Of a DNA stretch of 60,935 nt, positions 37,301 to 49,261 are shown piece after piece. A program made the position numbers and the translations under genes. The stretch's first letter is position 1, and each line of letters begins with the position of its first letter. Source of the DNA: Ichthyophthirius multifiliis (Eukaryota; Ciliophora; Oligohymenophorea; Hymenostomatida); NCBI RefSeq assembly GCF_000220395.1, contig NW_004086975.1:1-60935 (forward strand). Direction: 5' to 3'. Under the pieces are notes generated by a model. The model searched no databases and was not told the origin of the DNA. It worked only from the letters and a program-made list of their open reading frames with translations.

Positions 37301-38811
37301 AATATTGACTTTTCTCCCCATGTATATAAATATCCTTTATCATCAATAACAGCATTAGAGTATCCAAAGCTTGATATTTTAATTGCATGAGTTCCAATTT
37401 ATATATTATTATTAGATTTTACACAAAATTAAAGTTTTTTAGGTCTTAAATAATCCTAATAAATATGTCATAAAAAAGTTACAAAATTTATTTACTATTT
37501 TTAAACCAGATTATTTTTTTTCTTTTATATAAATTGTTTTGCCCCATGAATATATTTCTCCTTTAAAATTTATTGCACAACTGTGTCTTTCTCCACAGCT
37601 AGCCTATATTATTTTCTAGTCTTCCAAGGCTTTAATCTTAAAAAATATTTTATATAAAAAATATTTTTTTCATAAACTTTTTAAGGATTAGGTATCATAT
37701 AATTGTATTCACCTTTAAAACTTGAATGGCCCAATTTCCCATCTTAGCCATCTCCCCATGAATATATAGACCCATCCGAATCCCATAACAAGCAATGATT
37801 TTTTCCACATGCTATCCCTTTTATAATTATATTCTTTTTTTTTTAAAAAAAATAAAATAAAAAAAACTACAGAAAACGGAAGTTAAACTAAGTAGACTTT
37901 GTCTGTATAATTTATATTAAATTATCCCAATCCTAATCTAGCTGTTATAAAAAGAAATATAATAACAATACATTGAAAAAAATAAAAATTAAATTACATC
38001 TATCTTCTTTTCCAAACGAAAATAAATATTAATTATCAATTGCTACTAAAGAAAAGTTTTCACTTGCAGCAATATGAGTGAATTTGATTTAACTAAAAAA
38101 ATAGAAAAAGTATGGTTTTAGATTTATTTTTATTTTAAATAAAAAAACCTATATTATTCTTCTGATATATATTCTTCAAATTTAGATTTTTTAATTTTCT
38201 CTGGATATAAAATATTATTTTCTTATATTAAACTACCCATGCATCCATATTATGTATTTCCCCATGAATAAAGTTTGAATGTAGCTATAAATTAATTAAA
38301 ATAAAAAAAATAGTAAAATTAACATGAAATAGCAAGTGTATGTGTTGAATAAGAAGAAATTTAAATAAAATATCTATTTTAAAATCTGCTTAAATTAAAA
38401 GGTTATTTTAATATCTCTTTTTTAATATTTATTCCTAATTATCCTTCATTTCCTTCACCAAAAATCCACAACTCATCATGAGCATCTAATAATTAAACAG
38501 TATTTTTACCACATGTAACCTATTTAAAACATAAATCTTTATCTTCTATAAATTTTATCATTTAAATGTAATCTGCAAATACTTTATTTTCTTGTTCAGT
38601 TTCGAAATTAGTAATATCTTTTCCTCTAAATGATATTTTTTTAATTCTATTTAATTTTTGAATTAATGTTTTTTGTTTATTAAAAAAATAAACATATCAG
38701 TATAGTCTTCATAAACTGTAGGCCTTATTTTTTCATTTCCAAAATAAAAAACTTTAAAATTTATTATTCATTTAAACACATAAATTTACGAAAATAAATA
38801 CCTTAAGTCAT
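34326..38811 (-). CDS. RCC1-repeat protein with long coiled-coil C-terminus
   Basis: RCC1 propellers act as exchange factors or scaffolds. ATG 38811 (MTQ), then a 5' intron that restores the frame, then VFYFGNEKIRPTVYEDYTDM. Repeated blades follow: ELWIFGEGNEGQLG, KLYSWGNTQYGCMGS, GIACGKNHCLLWDSDGSIYS, ASCGERHSCAINFKGEIYSW, and VDVACGDQFMVVIC. From about 37100 downward the same frame continues into a Lys/Gln/Ser-rich region (MDKKKILNLKSLDQKDLQQA) and long predicted coiled coil, with helical exons down to about 34500 (LPQNLQLKLEFLKINDENLM). Many short introns. Several Tetrahymena RCC1 genes are similarly extended. The 3' end at TGA 34326 and the possibility that the C-terminal part is a second gene remain open. 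Confidence 0.75.
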
Positions 38812-39212
38812 TATATATTATTTTATTTTAACTTTTTTTTTTTCTTTTTTTTCTAAATTTAAGTTAAATTTAAAATGTATGAACTATAAAATAAATAAAA
38901 AAAAATTATTGAAAAAGAAATAAAACTTATGAATTCATATATATATATATTATAATTATTGATATAATTAATAATTATGAACAATTTATCAATTATTATA
39001 TATATAAAGAAAGAAGAAAGATTATCAAAAAGAAAAAAATATCATTTTTTTTATCGAAAATTTAAAATTATTATTTAAAGTAAATTGAAGAAAAAAAAAA
39101 TAATATAATAAATTGCTTAAATAATATGTAATATTATTATATTTAAATTAGCTTAATTACAAAATCTACTATTTTTTACGTATTATTTAAAATAATTTAT
39201 ATTTATCCATAA
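38812..39212. other. Intergenic AT-rich spacer
   Basis: AT-rich with short (TA)n runs near 38940. Promoter side of the RCC1 gene and 3' end of the WD40-like gene. No gene seen. Confidence 0.5.
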
Positions 39213-40912
39213 TCAGTTAATATGATATTGATTTAACTCACAAATTTCAACAGTATCATCTGAAATTAACAGAATAAGATCTCTATCCATAGCATTAATA
39301 AAGTAAACTCCGTAATGATTAGAATTCAAAGACTAACTTAAATACAAAGACCATTAAGGTTCATATATATTAGAATCAAAAAATACAATACTTCCATCAA
39401 AATAGCTTGCAACTAATTCAATTCTATCATCAAATTATTATTTTATACATAATCCTGTTACACCTGACTTTGAACAATCATCAATAGTTGGAAACAAATT
39501 AGCTTTTTTTAAACCTTCATATGGAATATTTTAAAATTAAATAATATCCCCCATTAAGTTTGTAACTATTAAATTAAGATTTACTTAAGAAATTTAATTA
39601 TTAACATCTTTTTAAACTTCCTCAATTGTTATTTCTTATTGTTTTTGCTTTTGTTTTTTTTTTATTGCTTTTTAGATAAAATATTTGGGGGTTGAGTTTC
39701 AAAAGACGGATACATTCTTTAATTGGTTTATTTTATAAATCTACAGTAACTATTTGCAATTCCCAAATCTATTTCTTGACTATAAACTTCTTTTTTAAAT
39801 TATTCGCCTAAAAGTCCGTTTTAACTAATCAAAAATTTTTTAAGAATAATAAGTCCATCTAAGTCTGCTAAAATAATATAAAATTCTTCTAATTAATCCT
39901 AATTTATATCTTATTACATTGTACCACCATCATTGAAATTTTCTATATTAGTTAAAGAGTATTATAAATTAGTATTTGATTTTGGGCTTTATTAATATTA
40001 CTCTTCTTGTGCTTTAATTGGACTATTTGCATTTACTTAAAGCTGTTTTTCATATAAATTTTAATTTCCTGATATTTCTAAGCTTGTAAATGATGATTAT
40101 TTTATTACTTATTGAATAATATAAGGCTACTTTTTAATATTTTTATAATTATTTTCATTATCATCTAACGACATTTTATTCAAGTTTTAATCATAATTGT
40201 GTATGCACTGTTCATTTGAAAAAATAAATTTCATATCAAAATCTATAATGAGTTCATTAAATTAAAATTTATGTATTGAATTTAAATCGAACCAATATTC
40301 CTATTTCTTTTTTTAACAATTTTAAATATCTAATATTTAAAATTAAAAATTATAGGATATATATTATCTACTAATTTTAATTATTACCCTAACACTATTA
40401 TCAGATGCTGATATAAACAATAATATGTTACTATGTTATTTTATTGATTTTATATTAAGTATATTTATTTTCGCTTCATTAAATATGTTATTATTTGAAT
40501 AAATTTAAGTTTTATGTAAAGAATAAGCATTTAGTTCAGATTATAATTTGTTTGCTTCAACATATCCAGCGAATATGCAAACATTATTCTCATACGTCAA
40601 AGTATGTAAACAATTAAATACCAAATTATTGTTTTATTCTATTTTTTTAAATTCTTCTATTTAATATGTTTATGATTATTATTAAGGTTAATGTTTTTAT
40701 TTATCTTCATTATTTTTCTTTTTTTATGTTTTTAAATATATATTTTATTTTTTTACATCTATATCAATAGTAAATTAATAAATAGTTTTATCTGTTCCAA
40801 CAAAAATATAAAATTTATTTGTCTTTTAATCAGATATTTTGGAATTTAAATATCTTCCAGAAACACCTTTTAATCCAAATTTAGAAACAATGTTTAATTT
40901 AGATTATTGCAT
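39213..40912 (-). CDS. WD40-like beta-propeller protein
   Basis: ATG 40912 (MQQSKLNIVSKFGLKGVSGR) to TGA 39213, with a few introns. Blade-like units can be read: NKFYIFVGTDKTIYQFTID, NNVCIFAGYVEANKLQSELN, NILLFISASDNSVRVI, IELVASYFDGSIVFFDSN, and RDLILLISDDTVEICELNQY. Spacing and the pattern of hydrophobic strand, Asp, short strand fit WD repeats, although the classical WD dipeptide is degenerate. The inserts between blades are Asn/Gln/Lys-rich. The likely role is as a scaffold; no orthologue can be named. Confidence 0.65.
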
Positions 40913-41042
40913 TTGCCTTTTTTTTATAAATGTATATAAAAATAATTAAGAAGATTTTTTTAAAAAAAATTAAAATATAAAATTATTGTAAATAATTAAA
41001 CAAAAATAATTAAAAATATATGATATATTTTTTAAAAATATA

Positions 41043-41603
41043 TCAATTTAAAAAAATAGGTCTTTTTCCATTTTTTTATGTTAATTATGTTTTTAATAAA
41101 AAATTATGAAAAATATTTATATATGTATAAGTGATTTTTTTAATTTAATTAAATTTCATTTTTTCATTAATTATATTAAGTCTAAAAGAAACATAATTAT
41201 TCTATTATCAAATAATTAGTTAAAAATTTATAAACGATTCCTTCATTATTTTATTAATTCAAATAGATTCTTTTTTCTTATTAAAAATAGCAATCTATTT
41301 TTTTTTAAAAAAAAAAACAACCAAATTATTATCTTTTTATATATCTTTTATATTATTTTTGAAATTATAATCAATTTCTTATGTTTTATTTCTGAATTAT
41401 AATTAATTCCGTTTAAATAGTTCATATAATTAAATCCACTTTAACCTTCGAAATAACTTAAAATGTGATTTTAATTTACAAAGTAAATATTAGTATAAGA
41501 CTTGCCCCCCATCTCATAATAATGATAGGCTGGCTAATATTTTATTTTAACTATTATCAAAAGCATAAATAATTTCATAAAAAGTTTATATCTTAGGATT
41601 CAT
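41043..41603 (-). CDS. Hypothetical protein, frame-broken
   Basis: Coding-like minus-strand sequence from ATG 41603 (MNPKIQTFYEIIYAFDNSQN) continuing, one frame over, as YQPAYHYYEMGGKSYTNIYF and LSYFEGQSGFNYMNYLNG, then a Lys-rich tail to TGA 41043. The two parts join if one A is removed from the A4 run near 41545, so either the sequence has a homopolymer error or the gene is decayed. Rich in Tyr/Asn; no family recognised. Confidence 0.45.
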
Positions 41604-42578
41604 TTTTTTCTATATATTTTGCATATACTATAATCAAACATGCTGATATATATTACTTTAAATAGATTGTTTAACTAATTCAAAACATAATAAATAAATA
41701 ATTTTTTAATTACGAATCGGTTGAAAATATTCTAATTAATTATCTACTTATATTTTTATATAATATATTTCTTAAAAATATGAAAAATAATAAAGCTATT
41801 TAAATTTTCTATTATTATTTTAATTTAAAGAAGATATTAAATCTTATTTTAATGTTTATATTGATAGGGATTAATATTTTAAATTTTATATTTTAATTTT
41901 TGATAATTATTAGGAGTATATTTATTTATAAAATACAAAGTTTAGAATTTAATTTTTCTATTTTTATTTAATTTTATTTTTTATTAATCATTAGTGTCAA
42001 TAATTATTTTTTGTGTTTATGTATATTTATTTAATAATTATATATTTTATATAATAGTATATTATATTTATTAAATTTTAAAGATATTAAATTATTTTAA
42101 TAAATACAAAAAAATTGTAATCTATTGTTAAAATAAAAACACAAATATATCACCATTTTATTTTTTAAATATAAATAATTATTAAATTAAAATTTGAATA
42201 ATTGAATATTTTAGAAGTAAAAATTTAAAAATATTATTTTAAAAAAAAATTTAATAATATTAGAATTAAACGTATTAAATTTAAATATATAATATAAAAA
42301 TAAAAATTTATATATATTTATATGTATATAATTTTTTTATTTATATTACATTTATTAAAAAAAAATACTTTCAAATACATATATATATATATTTTATTTT
42401 ATTTAAAATATTTTTAATAAATATTTTATTTGACAATTAAGTTATATAAGCTTAGTGATTTTTTATTATTTTGTTACATAATTATTTATAAATAAGAAAA
42501 AATAATGCTATATTTATATATTTTCTTTATTTAACATTCATAAATATATATACAATTTTATAATAAATATTATATAAA
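41604..42578. other. AT desert
   Basis: Nearly a kilobase of AT-rich sequence with short TA repeats (for example 42380-42392). No gene recognised. Confidence 0.55.
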
Positions 42579-43087
42579 TCATTAAAAAGCCCAAGGAAAT
42601 TCGTTTTTAATTGTTTAAATAGTTTATTCATTTAATTCTTCTTCTATGTTATTATTTTTTTAAAATCATTAAGTGATAAATCATCATATTTTACATAAAC
42701 TTTAACTGCAATAGCAATCAAACATAAATTTTATAAATGTTCAATTTACAAATAAGATGCACAATTTAATACACTATTTAATTATTCATCATTTAGTTTT
42801 TAAAATATTTCAATATCTTATTAATTTTGCAGATTTTAGTTTAATACATTAGAAATTACAATTTTTTTATAAGATTCAGTATCAACTTAATATTAATGTA
42901 TTTCAAAATAATTTTTAACAAATTCAATTTAAAATTCGTTTAAATTTATTAAATTAATTACATTAGATTATTCATATTATTCTAAATATAATTATTCTAA
43001 TAAATTACTAAAATTAAGTATTTTTTTGTTAAAAGTGAATATTTTTCCTTACAAATTTTACAAATAAATTTTTTCTGCTTCTTGCAT
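42579..43087 (-). CDS. SKP1-like protein (BTB/POZ + Skp1 C-terminal fold)
   Basis: SKP1 links F-box proteins to cullin in SCF ubiquitin ligases. ATG 43087 (MQEAEKIYLQNLQGKIFTFN) starts a BTB-like N-terminus with a divergent middle. The Skp1 C-terminal signature follows: LNSVLNCASYLQIEHLQNLC (family LxxAANYLDIKGLLDL), then AVKVYVKYDDLSLNDFKK, then EEELNEQTIQTIKNEFPWAF (family EEEEQVRKENQW). The last part is one base out of frame. One extra A in the A7 run at 42655-42661 restores it. About 165 aa, the normal SKP1 size, ending at TGA 42579. Divergent enough that it may be a paralogue rather than the main SKP1. Confidence 0.75.
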
Positions 43088-43268
43088 TTTTTAAATTTAG
43101 TATTTTATATATATATATATGTATATATTTATCAATTAAATTAAATAATAATTTATTTTTCTTTTTATAAATCACCCATATTATGATATTTTTATTTAAA
43201 AGAGAAATTAATAATTAAATTTAATTTTTCCAAAAAAAAAAAAATATATATTTTATTTGATAAAGATT

Positions 43269-43781
43269 TCATATTAAATATTCTAAAGCACTAGTATTTA
43301 AATCAGCATTTTACTTCAAAAGTTTATAAGAACAGAATGCTAATATACCTGTCAAAAAAATGCTGAAAATTCCTTAGATAATACAAATAGATATAGATAA
43401 ATCAGCATTAACCTTATGTAATTATCCAAAATCTAACCTACTATCTGAAACGTATTTAGGTTATCTATAGCAATATTAAACTCCTTAAATAATTTGGTCA
43501 TTTATTTTAGTAATCATAAAAAAAGATCCAATACTTATACCAAAAACAATTGCTAATAATGAAAGAATGACTAATTTCTTCCACATTACTTCGAAATAAA
43601 ACAATATTACACTAATAAAACTTAAAAGTATACCACTTACTATCATAAAAATATAAGGATTTCCACATTCTTACTATATAAGATAGATATTCCAACATGC
43701 AGAAAAAATGCCTACAATAAAAATTGATACAAAAAGTATCTTTATTAATATTGATTTAGCATCGTTAACTTTGTTTTACAT
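43269..43781 (-). CDS. Four-transmembrane-segment protein
   Basis: A single uninterrupted exon of 170 codons from ATG 43781 (MQNKVNDAKSILIKILF) to TGA 43269. Four hydrophobic segments: ILIKILFVSIFIVGIFSACW; FMIVSGILLSFISVILFYF; LVILSLLAIVFGISIGSFFM; and LSISICIIQGIFSIFLTGIL. A 50-residue loop between segments 3 and 4 contains a Cys (QYCYRQPKY). The topology recalls tetraspan proteins, but the CCG motif of tetraspanins is absent. Unknown function. Confidence 0.7.
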
Positions 43782-44187
43782 TTTTAATGGATTTTTAAAA
43801 TTAATTTTTTATTTATATTATAATTTAAAAAAAATTATTATATAATATAGTTTCATTAAAAAATATATAAAATAGATTAATTAAATATATTATCTTAATA
43901 TATAAAAATATGAATATTTATATATTGGATTAATATAAAATTATTTGCATTTTCATTTTTATTATTGTATAGATTAAAAAATTAATAATTTTTAAATTAA
44001 ACTATACAAAAAATGCAATCATAATAAATATATAAAAATAATATTTATATATAAATATATTATATGTAAAATGTTTTTTTTTTAAAAAAAAGTATAAAAC
44101 AAATTATTACCTAAATTAATATTAAAATAAGATTAAAATTTTTATTCTAAATTTAGTTTTTATAAATCATTTATAAATTTTAATAAA
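43782..44187. other. Intergenic, divergent promoters
   Basis: AT-rich spacer between the four-TM gene (-) and the ALKBH8-like gene (+). No motif recognised. Confidence 0.5.
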
Positions 44188-46298
44188 ATGGATAATTTAG
44201 AATATAATCTTTAATTAGAAAACATTGCATCAGATTAAAATATTTAAAGTAAAAAAGAATTGAGGGCTGAAAAAAATAAAATTTATGATTTAAAAAAGAA
44301 ATATACAAAAGGTTTAGAATTGATTGTTTAAATAGAATAAAAAACTAAAAATCAACTAATTTCTGAGATAATTTCAAGAAACATTTTAATAATTCATAAT
44401 GGAATAGGAGATCAATAAGATTATAACTCATTAAAATAATTATTAAATAAATACTCTAATAAAAACAATCTCCATATATTTCCAGGTTTCTCATATGCCC
44501 TAATAGAATTTGAAAATTAAGAATAGGCAAATTTATTAATTTAAGAAAGCGAAAAGATCGAAGACTTAATATTTCGATAAATTGATTATGTTAAAAAAAT
44601 CCGACCCACATTTTTCGCATTTACAAATTTAACACTCAACTAAATAATTGCAAATACAAAAACAAAAGAGGAATATTAAAACGCACTTGTAGATACTATA
44701 TAATTACCTATAGAAGGATTTAATTTAATTTAAGATTTCATAAGCGAAGAGGAAGAATTAGTTCTTATTCAAAATATCGATAAATAAGAATGGATTAAAT
44801 TAGCTAAAAAAAATATTAACTATATGGATACGAATATCTATTTGGAATCAATACTATTAATAAAAATAATGTAATTTATATAAATAATATGATATAATTT
44901 TTTTCAAAAAAATAAAATAGAAAAAAGTTGATTTTCCATATTTCCTTACATAGACTACATAAAAAGTAAATTCTTTATTAGAAAAAGAATCTCAATAAAA
45001 TAACTTTGATTCATTAACAATTTCAGATTTTTATCCTGGCGACACTCTTTTACCCTAGTTAGATTAACATAATACAATCGGAGAGAAAATAGCTATTTTA
45101 TCATTAAATTCAGGAATAGTAATATCATTTAGAAGTAATCTTAGGAATTTAGAATTAGAATTATATGTACCTCCACGTTCATTATTAATTTTGTGCAAAG
45201 AAGCCCGTTTTACATGTTATTAAAGTATATCTAATAGAAAGCTAGATAAAGTAAATAATGAAATAATTTTCAGAAAAAGAAGAATAACATTAACTTTCCG
45301 TTCTTTAAAAAATAATCCTTGCAAATGTGAATTTCCATTCATTTGTGATGACCAAGGTTTCGATTCTGTAAACATTAAGCAAAACAATCCCCTTTCTGCA
45401 AAAGATTATCATGCCAAAGAAGACTCTACAAAAATAGTTTTACCAAAAAATGAAGAACAGTTAAAATTAATTTAAAATGTATAAGGATAAGCAAATAATA
45501 AGCATACAGATTTAGAATAAAAATATGTCTATGAAGTTTATGATAAAATAGCACCTCATTTTTCCCATACAAGATATAAACCATGGCCTAAAATTGAAGA
45601 GTTTCTTAAATCTTTACCTACTGGATCACTTGTGGCTGATATTGGTATTTCTTTTAATTTTTGTTAAATTAAATATTTTAAATATAAAAAGGATGCGGAA
45701 ATGGAAAATATTTAAATGCAAATAATGGAGATATTTTTATGATAGGAACTGATAGAAGCCATAATTTAATATATATTGCTAAAGAAAAAAATTAAGATGT
45801 GTAAGTTTTTAGTGCAGATTCTTTAAAATTACCTTTAGTTTCTGGAAAATTTGATAATGCTATTTCTATTGCTGTTATTCACCATTTTTCTACTCCGTAT
45901 TATTTTAGATAATTTTTTTTTTTTTAATATAATAAAGTAAATTACGTGTTCATGCAATTAAAGAAATATTAAGAATACTTAAAATTGGAGGAGAAGTTAT
46001 TATATATGTTTGGGCTTTTGAATAAACAGAAAAAAGCTTTACTGAATAAGATGTTTTTGTTCCTTGGAATTTATAGAATAAATATGAAAATGAAAAAATT
46101 ATTTCAGGGGAAGAAAAGCCTAATACAGATATTTAGATTAATGAAGCCAAATAAAGTGTTGTTTATAAAAGATATTATCATGTTTTTAAAAAAGGAGAAA
46201 TTGAATAACTTATTATAGAAAATATTAAAAATTGTTAAATTGTAGATAATTTCTATGATCATGCGAATTGGGTAGTAAGATTAAAAAAAACATATTGA
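44188..46298 (+). CDS. ALKBH8-like tRNA wobble-uridine methyltransferase with degenerate AlkB domain
   Basis: ALKBH8 methylates cm5U to mcm5U at tRNA wobble positions and, through AlkB, hydroxylates it. Start 44188 ([15 protein letters not shown]). Order: coiled N-terminus; RRM-like domain ([11 protein letters not shown] ... [17 protein letters not shown]); AlkB fold ([78 protein letters not shown]); zinc cluster ([14 protein letters not shown]); then a Trm9-type SAM methyltransferase ([67 protein letters not shown]). Both iron-binding His of AlkB are Gln. Introns include one at about 45,640-45,690. The RRM/AlkB joint is one base out of frame at an A8 run (44806-44813), restored by one A. The ORF at 45985-46218 is a shadow frame. 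Confidence 0.9.
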
Positions 46299-46431
46299 AA
46301 ATTTAATTTTTAAAATAATAAAATAAAATCTAGAAAATTTTAATTTTTAAATATTATATATATATAAAATTAAAATATATAATAAATGATATATATATAT
46401 ATATATATAAAAAATATATCTTAATATATTA

Positions 46432-49093
46432 TCAATTCGATATTTTTGATAAATTTATTTTATTTATTTTTTTCATTTTAATTTTCAATCTTATTTTTTC
46501 AAATTATTCTTATAAATATGTCTACCATTTATGGTAAGGGATTTATTATTTTTATATTTCATCATAAAAAGGTTTAGCATCAATATTGTATATTTCATCA
46601 AAATATTAAGAATTAAGTTTTACTACTTAAGCTGTTAATACAAAGAAATCCTTTTTATATTAAATAAAATAATTATATATTTATATTATTTTTTACATAA
46701 TAAGGATCTGTTTTTATTTATTTATTAAAAGGTGAACATTTTATTTTTGTATTTTTTTAAAAATCACTATTAATATCATTATAACTTTAATATTCATTAA
46801 TTTTTATATTATTAATAAAGGGTGAGTGATATTATATTTATTCATTCTTATAATTAATTTATTAAATATCAATTTTTAATAATAATTATTGTTGTTCTTA
46901 TTATTTTTGTGCTTATGATTCTTAATTTTCTTATTAATTATGTAAATTTTCTTATTAAATATTCAAATTATCTTATTATTCATGCAAATTTTCTAATTAA
47001 TAATTTTAATTATATTCACTACATTATTAATTATTTATATTTTCTTCATATTTTATTTCTTTTATTTTCTTTGTTTACAAATGTTAATTAAATTTAAATT
47101 CTTCAACCAAACTAGCATTCTATTCTGTTTCACATTCAAGAATTAGTTTATTTTTCTATATTGAATTATTCATTGAAATACATTTACCTTTTTATTATTC
47201 ATACTCAGATTCAGTTACATATAAATATTATTTTTATTATTTGTTATTTATTTAATAAATACTATTTTTATTTTGTATTCTAAATTACATGCTTTTATTT
47301 TTTATTTTTTTTATTATTTAATCACTATTTTTTTTTATTAAATATCATTTTTTTTTCAACTTATTAATTTATATTATCCAAAACACAAATACAGCTTTTA
47401 AAGTGTAGCTTTTCTCTATTTATTTTTTAATTATTTTTATTTTTATTTTCATCATTTTAAATATTAACTAAATTTATATTATTCTCATTATTAATATTGA
47501 TATTATTAAACTAATTAAAATCAGCTCCATCATCCTATAAAAAATCAGATTTATAACTAAAACCGTCAAATTAATTTTCTTAATCATCTGAAAAAGGTTT
47601 AACATCATTCATATCATTTTTTTCTTCCTCTACTTCTTCAATCGAATTTTTGAATTTATTTTCACTCTTTGAATAATTTTATTTTTTCAAAGTTTTTTTT
47701 AGATAATGTTATAATGTATATTATTATTGTTAATCTCTTGTTTAACTATCAGAATCTTAAATATTTGGAATTTTTTATAGACTATTATTAATTTAATTTA
47801 TTTTTAATTATCCATTAATATCTACAAGTAAACTATTTTCTTCTTTTTTTTTAACAATAAATACATATAATTTATTTTACTTTCTTAAGGTTTTTCTTAA
47901 ATAATACTATTGTCATTATTTTCTACTACAGCTGATGAATTTTTCTATAATTTTGGTTTTTATATTAAACCTTCTTATTCGATGAGATTTGTTGATTATA
48001 GTTATAATCTGGATTATTAATTAACAATCTAATATTCTAATTATTCGGTTTCATTCTTCAATTATCTAACTTAGAAATTATCTTCTTTTAGTTTTTATTT
48101 TAAGACTTTTATTTATTAATCTTATCCTATTTTATTATTTTTAATAAAATATAATAAATTTACTGTTATTTTTAAAATACTTTCATTAATTTAAGTTGTA
48201 GTATATAATTATTCATTTAAATAATCAATTTTTTTTTAATAAATAGTCTCTTAATCTAAAACTTTTTTATATAAATTTAAGTTTACTTATTTTTCATAAT
48301 CTAATTACGATTGTAAATATTCAAATTTTTAAATAAAGTCTTCATTTTTTACTTTCTATTTTTTATTTTAAATTAATAATATTTTTAAATATTTTTAAAT
48401 AATTTTTTTTTTTTACAAATTCTTCTGATTATTGTACCGATTATGATATTTATTTTTCTAATTCTGAACTTTTTTCAATCATTTATATCTTTGATTTCTC
48501 TAATGTTACATGTTCATTTATAAGTTCTTTGTTTTATTCTGTTAATTCTTGCAAACGCCTCTATTTTTAATATTTATTTTTTTAAATAATAAATATTAAA
48601 CCTGATACTCAAAACAACATTATTCCTTAAAATTTAACTCTTTCGAAATTTAATCATTTTATTTTATAAGATCATCAATCTATTCTACAAACACATCTTT
48701 TTATATATTGATTTTTTCTAATACTAAATCTATAAATAATTTTTAATTATTTTAATATTTAAAAATTACTGTTAATATCCATAGTTAATCTTAAATTTTC
48801 TTCTATCTATTATATTTCCTAAATCGCCAATTGTAACTCAGCTTAAATATATTTTATTTATAATAGAATAAAATAATATTAAAATTAACAAAAAAAAATT
48901 AAAATAAACTTTAAAGATCATTATCTTAATCTTATTTATCCATCCTTTACTAAATATAAGATAAATTAAGTTTTGTTTCAGTTTCTTTTAAATATTGTCT
49001 TATATCAAGTTCTTATTCAGTCCATTTATCAAAATTTAACTTTTATTCAAGCAAATTGTAAATTTATTCTTATTTAAGAATTATTTGATTCAT
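46432..49093 (-). CDS. Hypothetical coiled-coil, Gln/Asn-rich protein
   Basis: ATG 49093 (MNQIILKQEQIYNLLEQKLN) and a well-formed first exon (WTEQELDIRQYLKETETKLN), ending at a GT splice site near 48910. Downstream exons (YIQAELQLAIQEIQQIEENL and many Gln/Lys/Glu-rich helices between 48800 and 48000) indicate a long coiled coil. A low-complexity Asn/Gln/Ile part (about 47500-46800) follows, then a compact end (VLTAQVVKLNSQYFDEIYNI, PYHKWQTYLQEQFEKIR), with TGA at 46432. Poly-Gln/Asn regions account for the plus-strand ORF at 46909-47091, which is a shadow. Function unknown. Confidence 0.55.
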
Positions 49094-49261
49094 TATTTGA
49101 TATTTTAAAATTCTTCTTTATTTTTATTTTTTTATTTTTTTAAGTATTCTATAAATATTCCTATTTTTTGTATTTTAAAATTTAATTTATAAAATAAATT
49201 AAATATTTTGAATTTTATTTAATTAAAAATAAATTTATACTTGTAGGCTCTAATATAAAAA

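Noticed and set aside
45985-46218. 77-codon plus-strand ORF
   Set aside because: Shifted frame inside the methyltransferase part of the ALKBH8-like gene; the true frame reads [13 protein letters not shown].
46909-47091. 60-codon plus-strand ORF of Asn/Leu/Ile/Tyr repeats
   Set aside because: Antisense to low-complexity Asn/Gln-rich sequence of the minus-strand coiled-coil gene.
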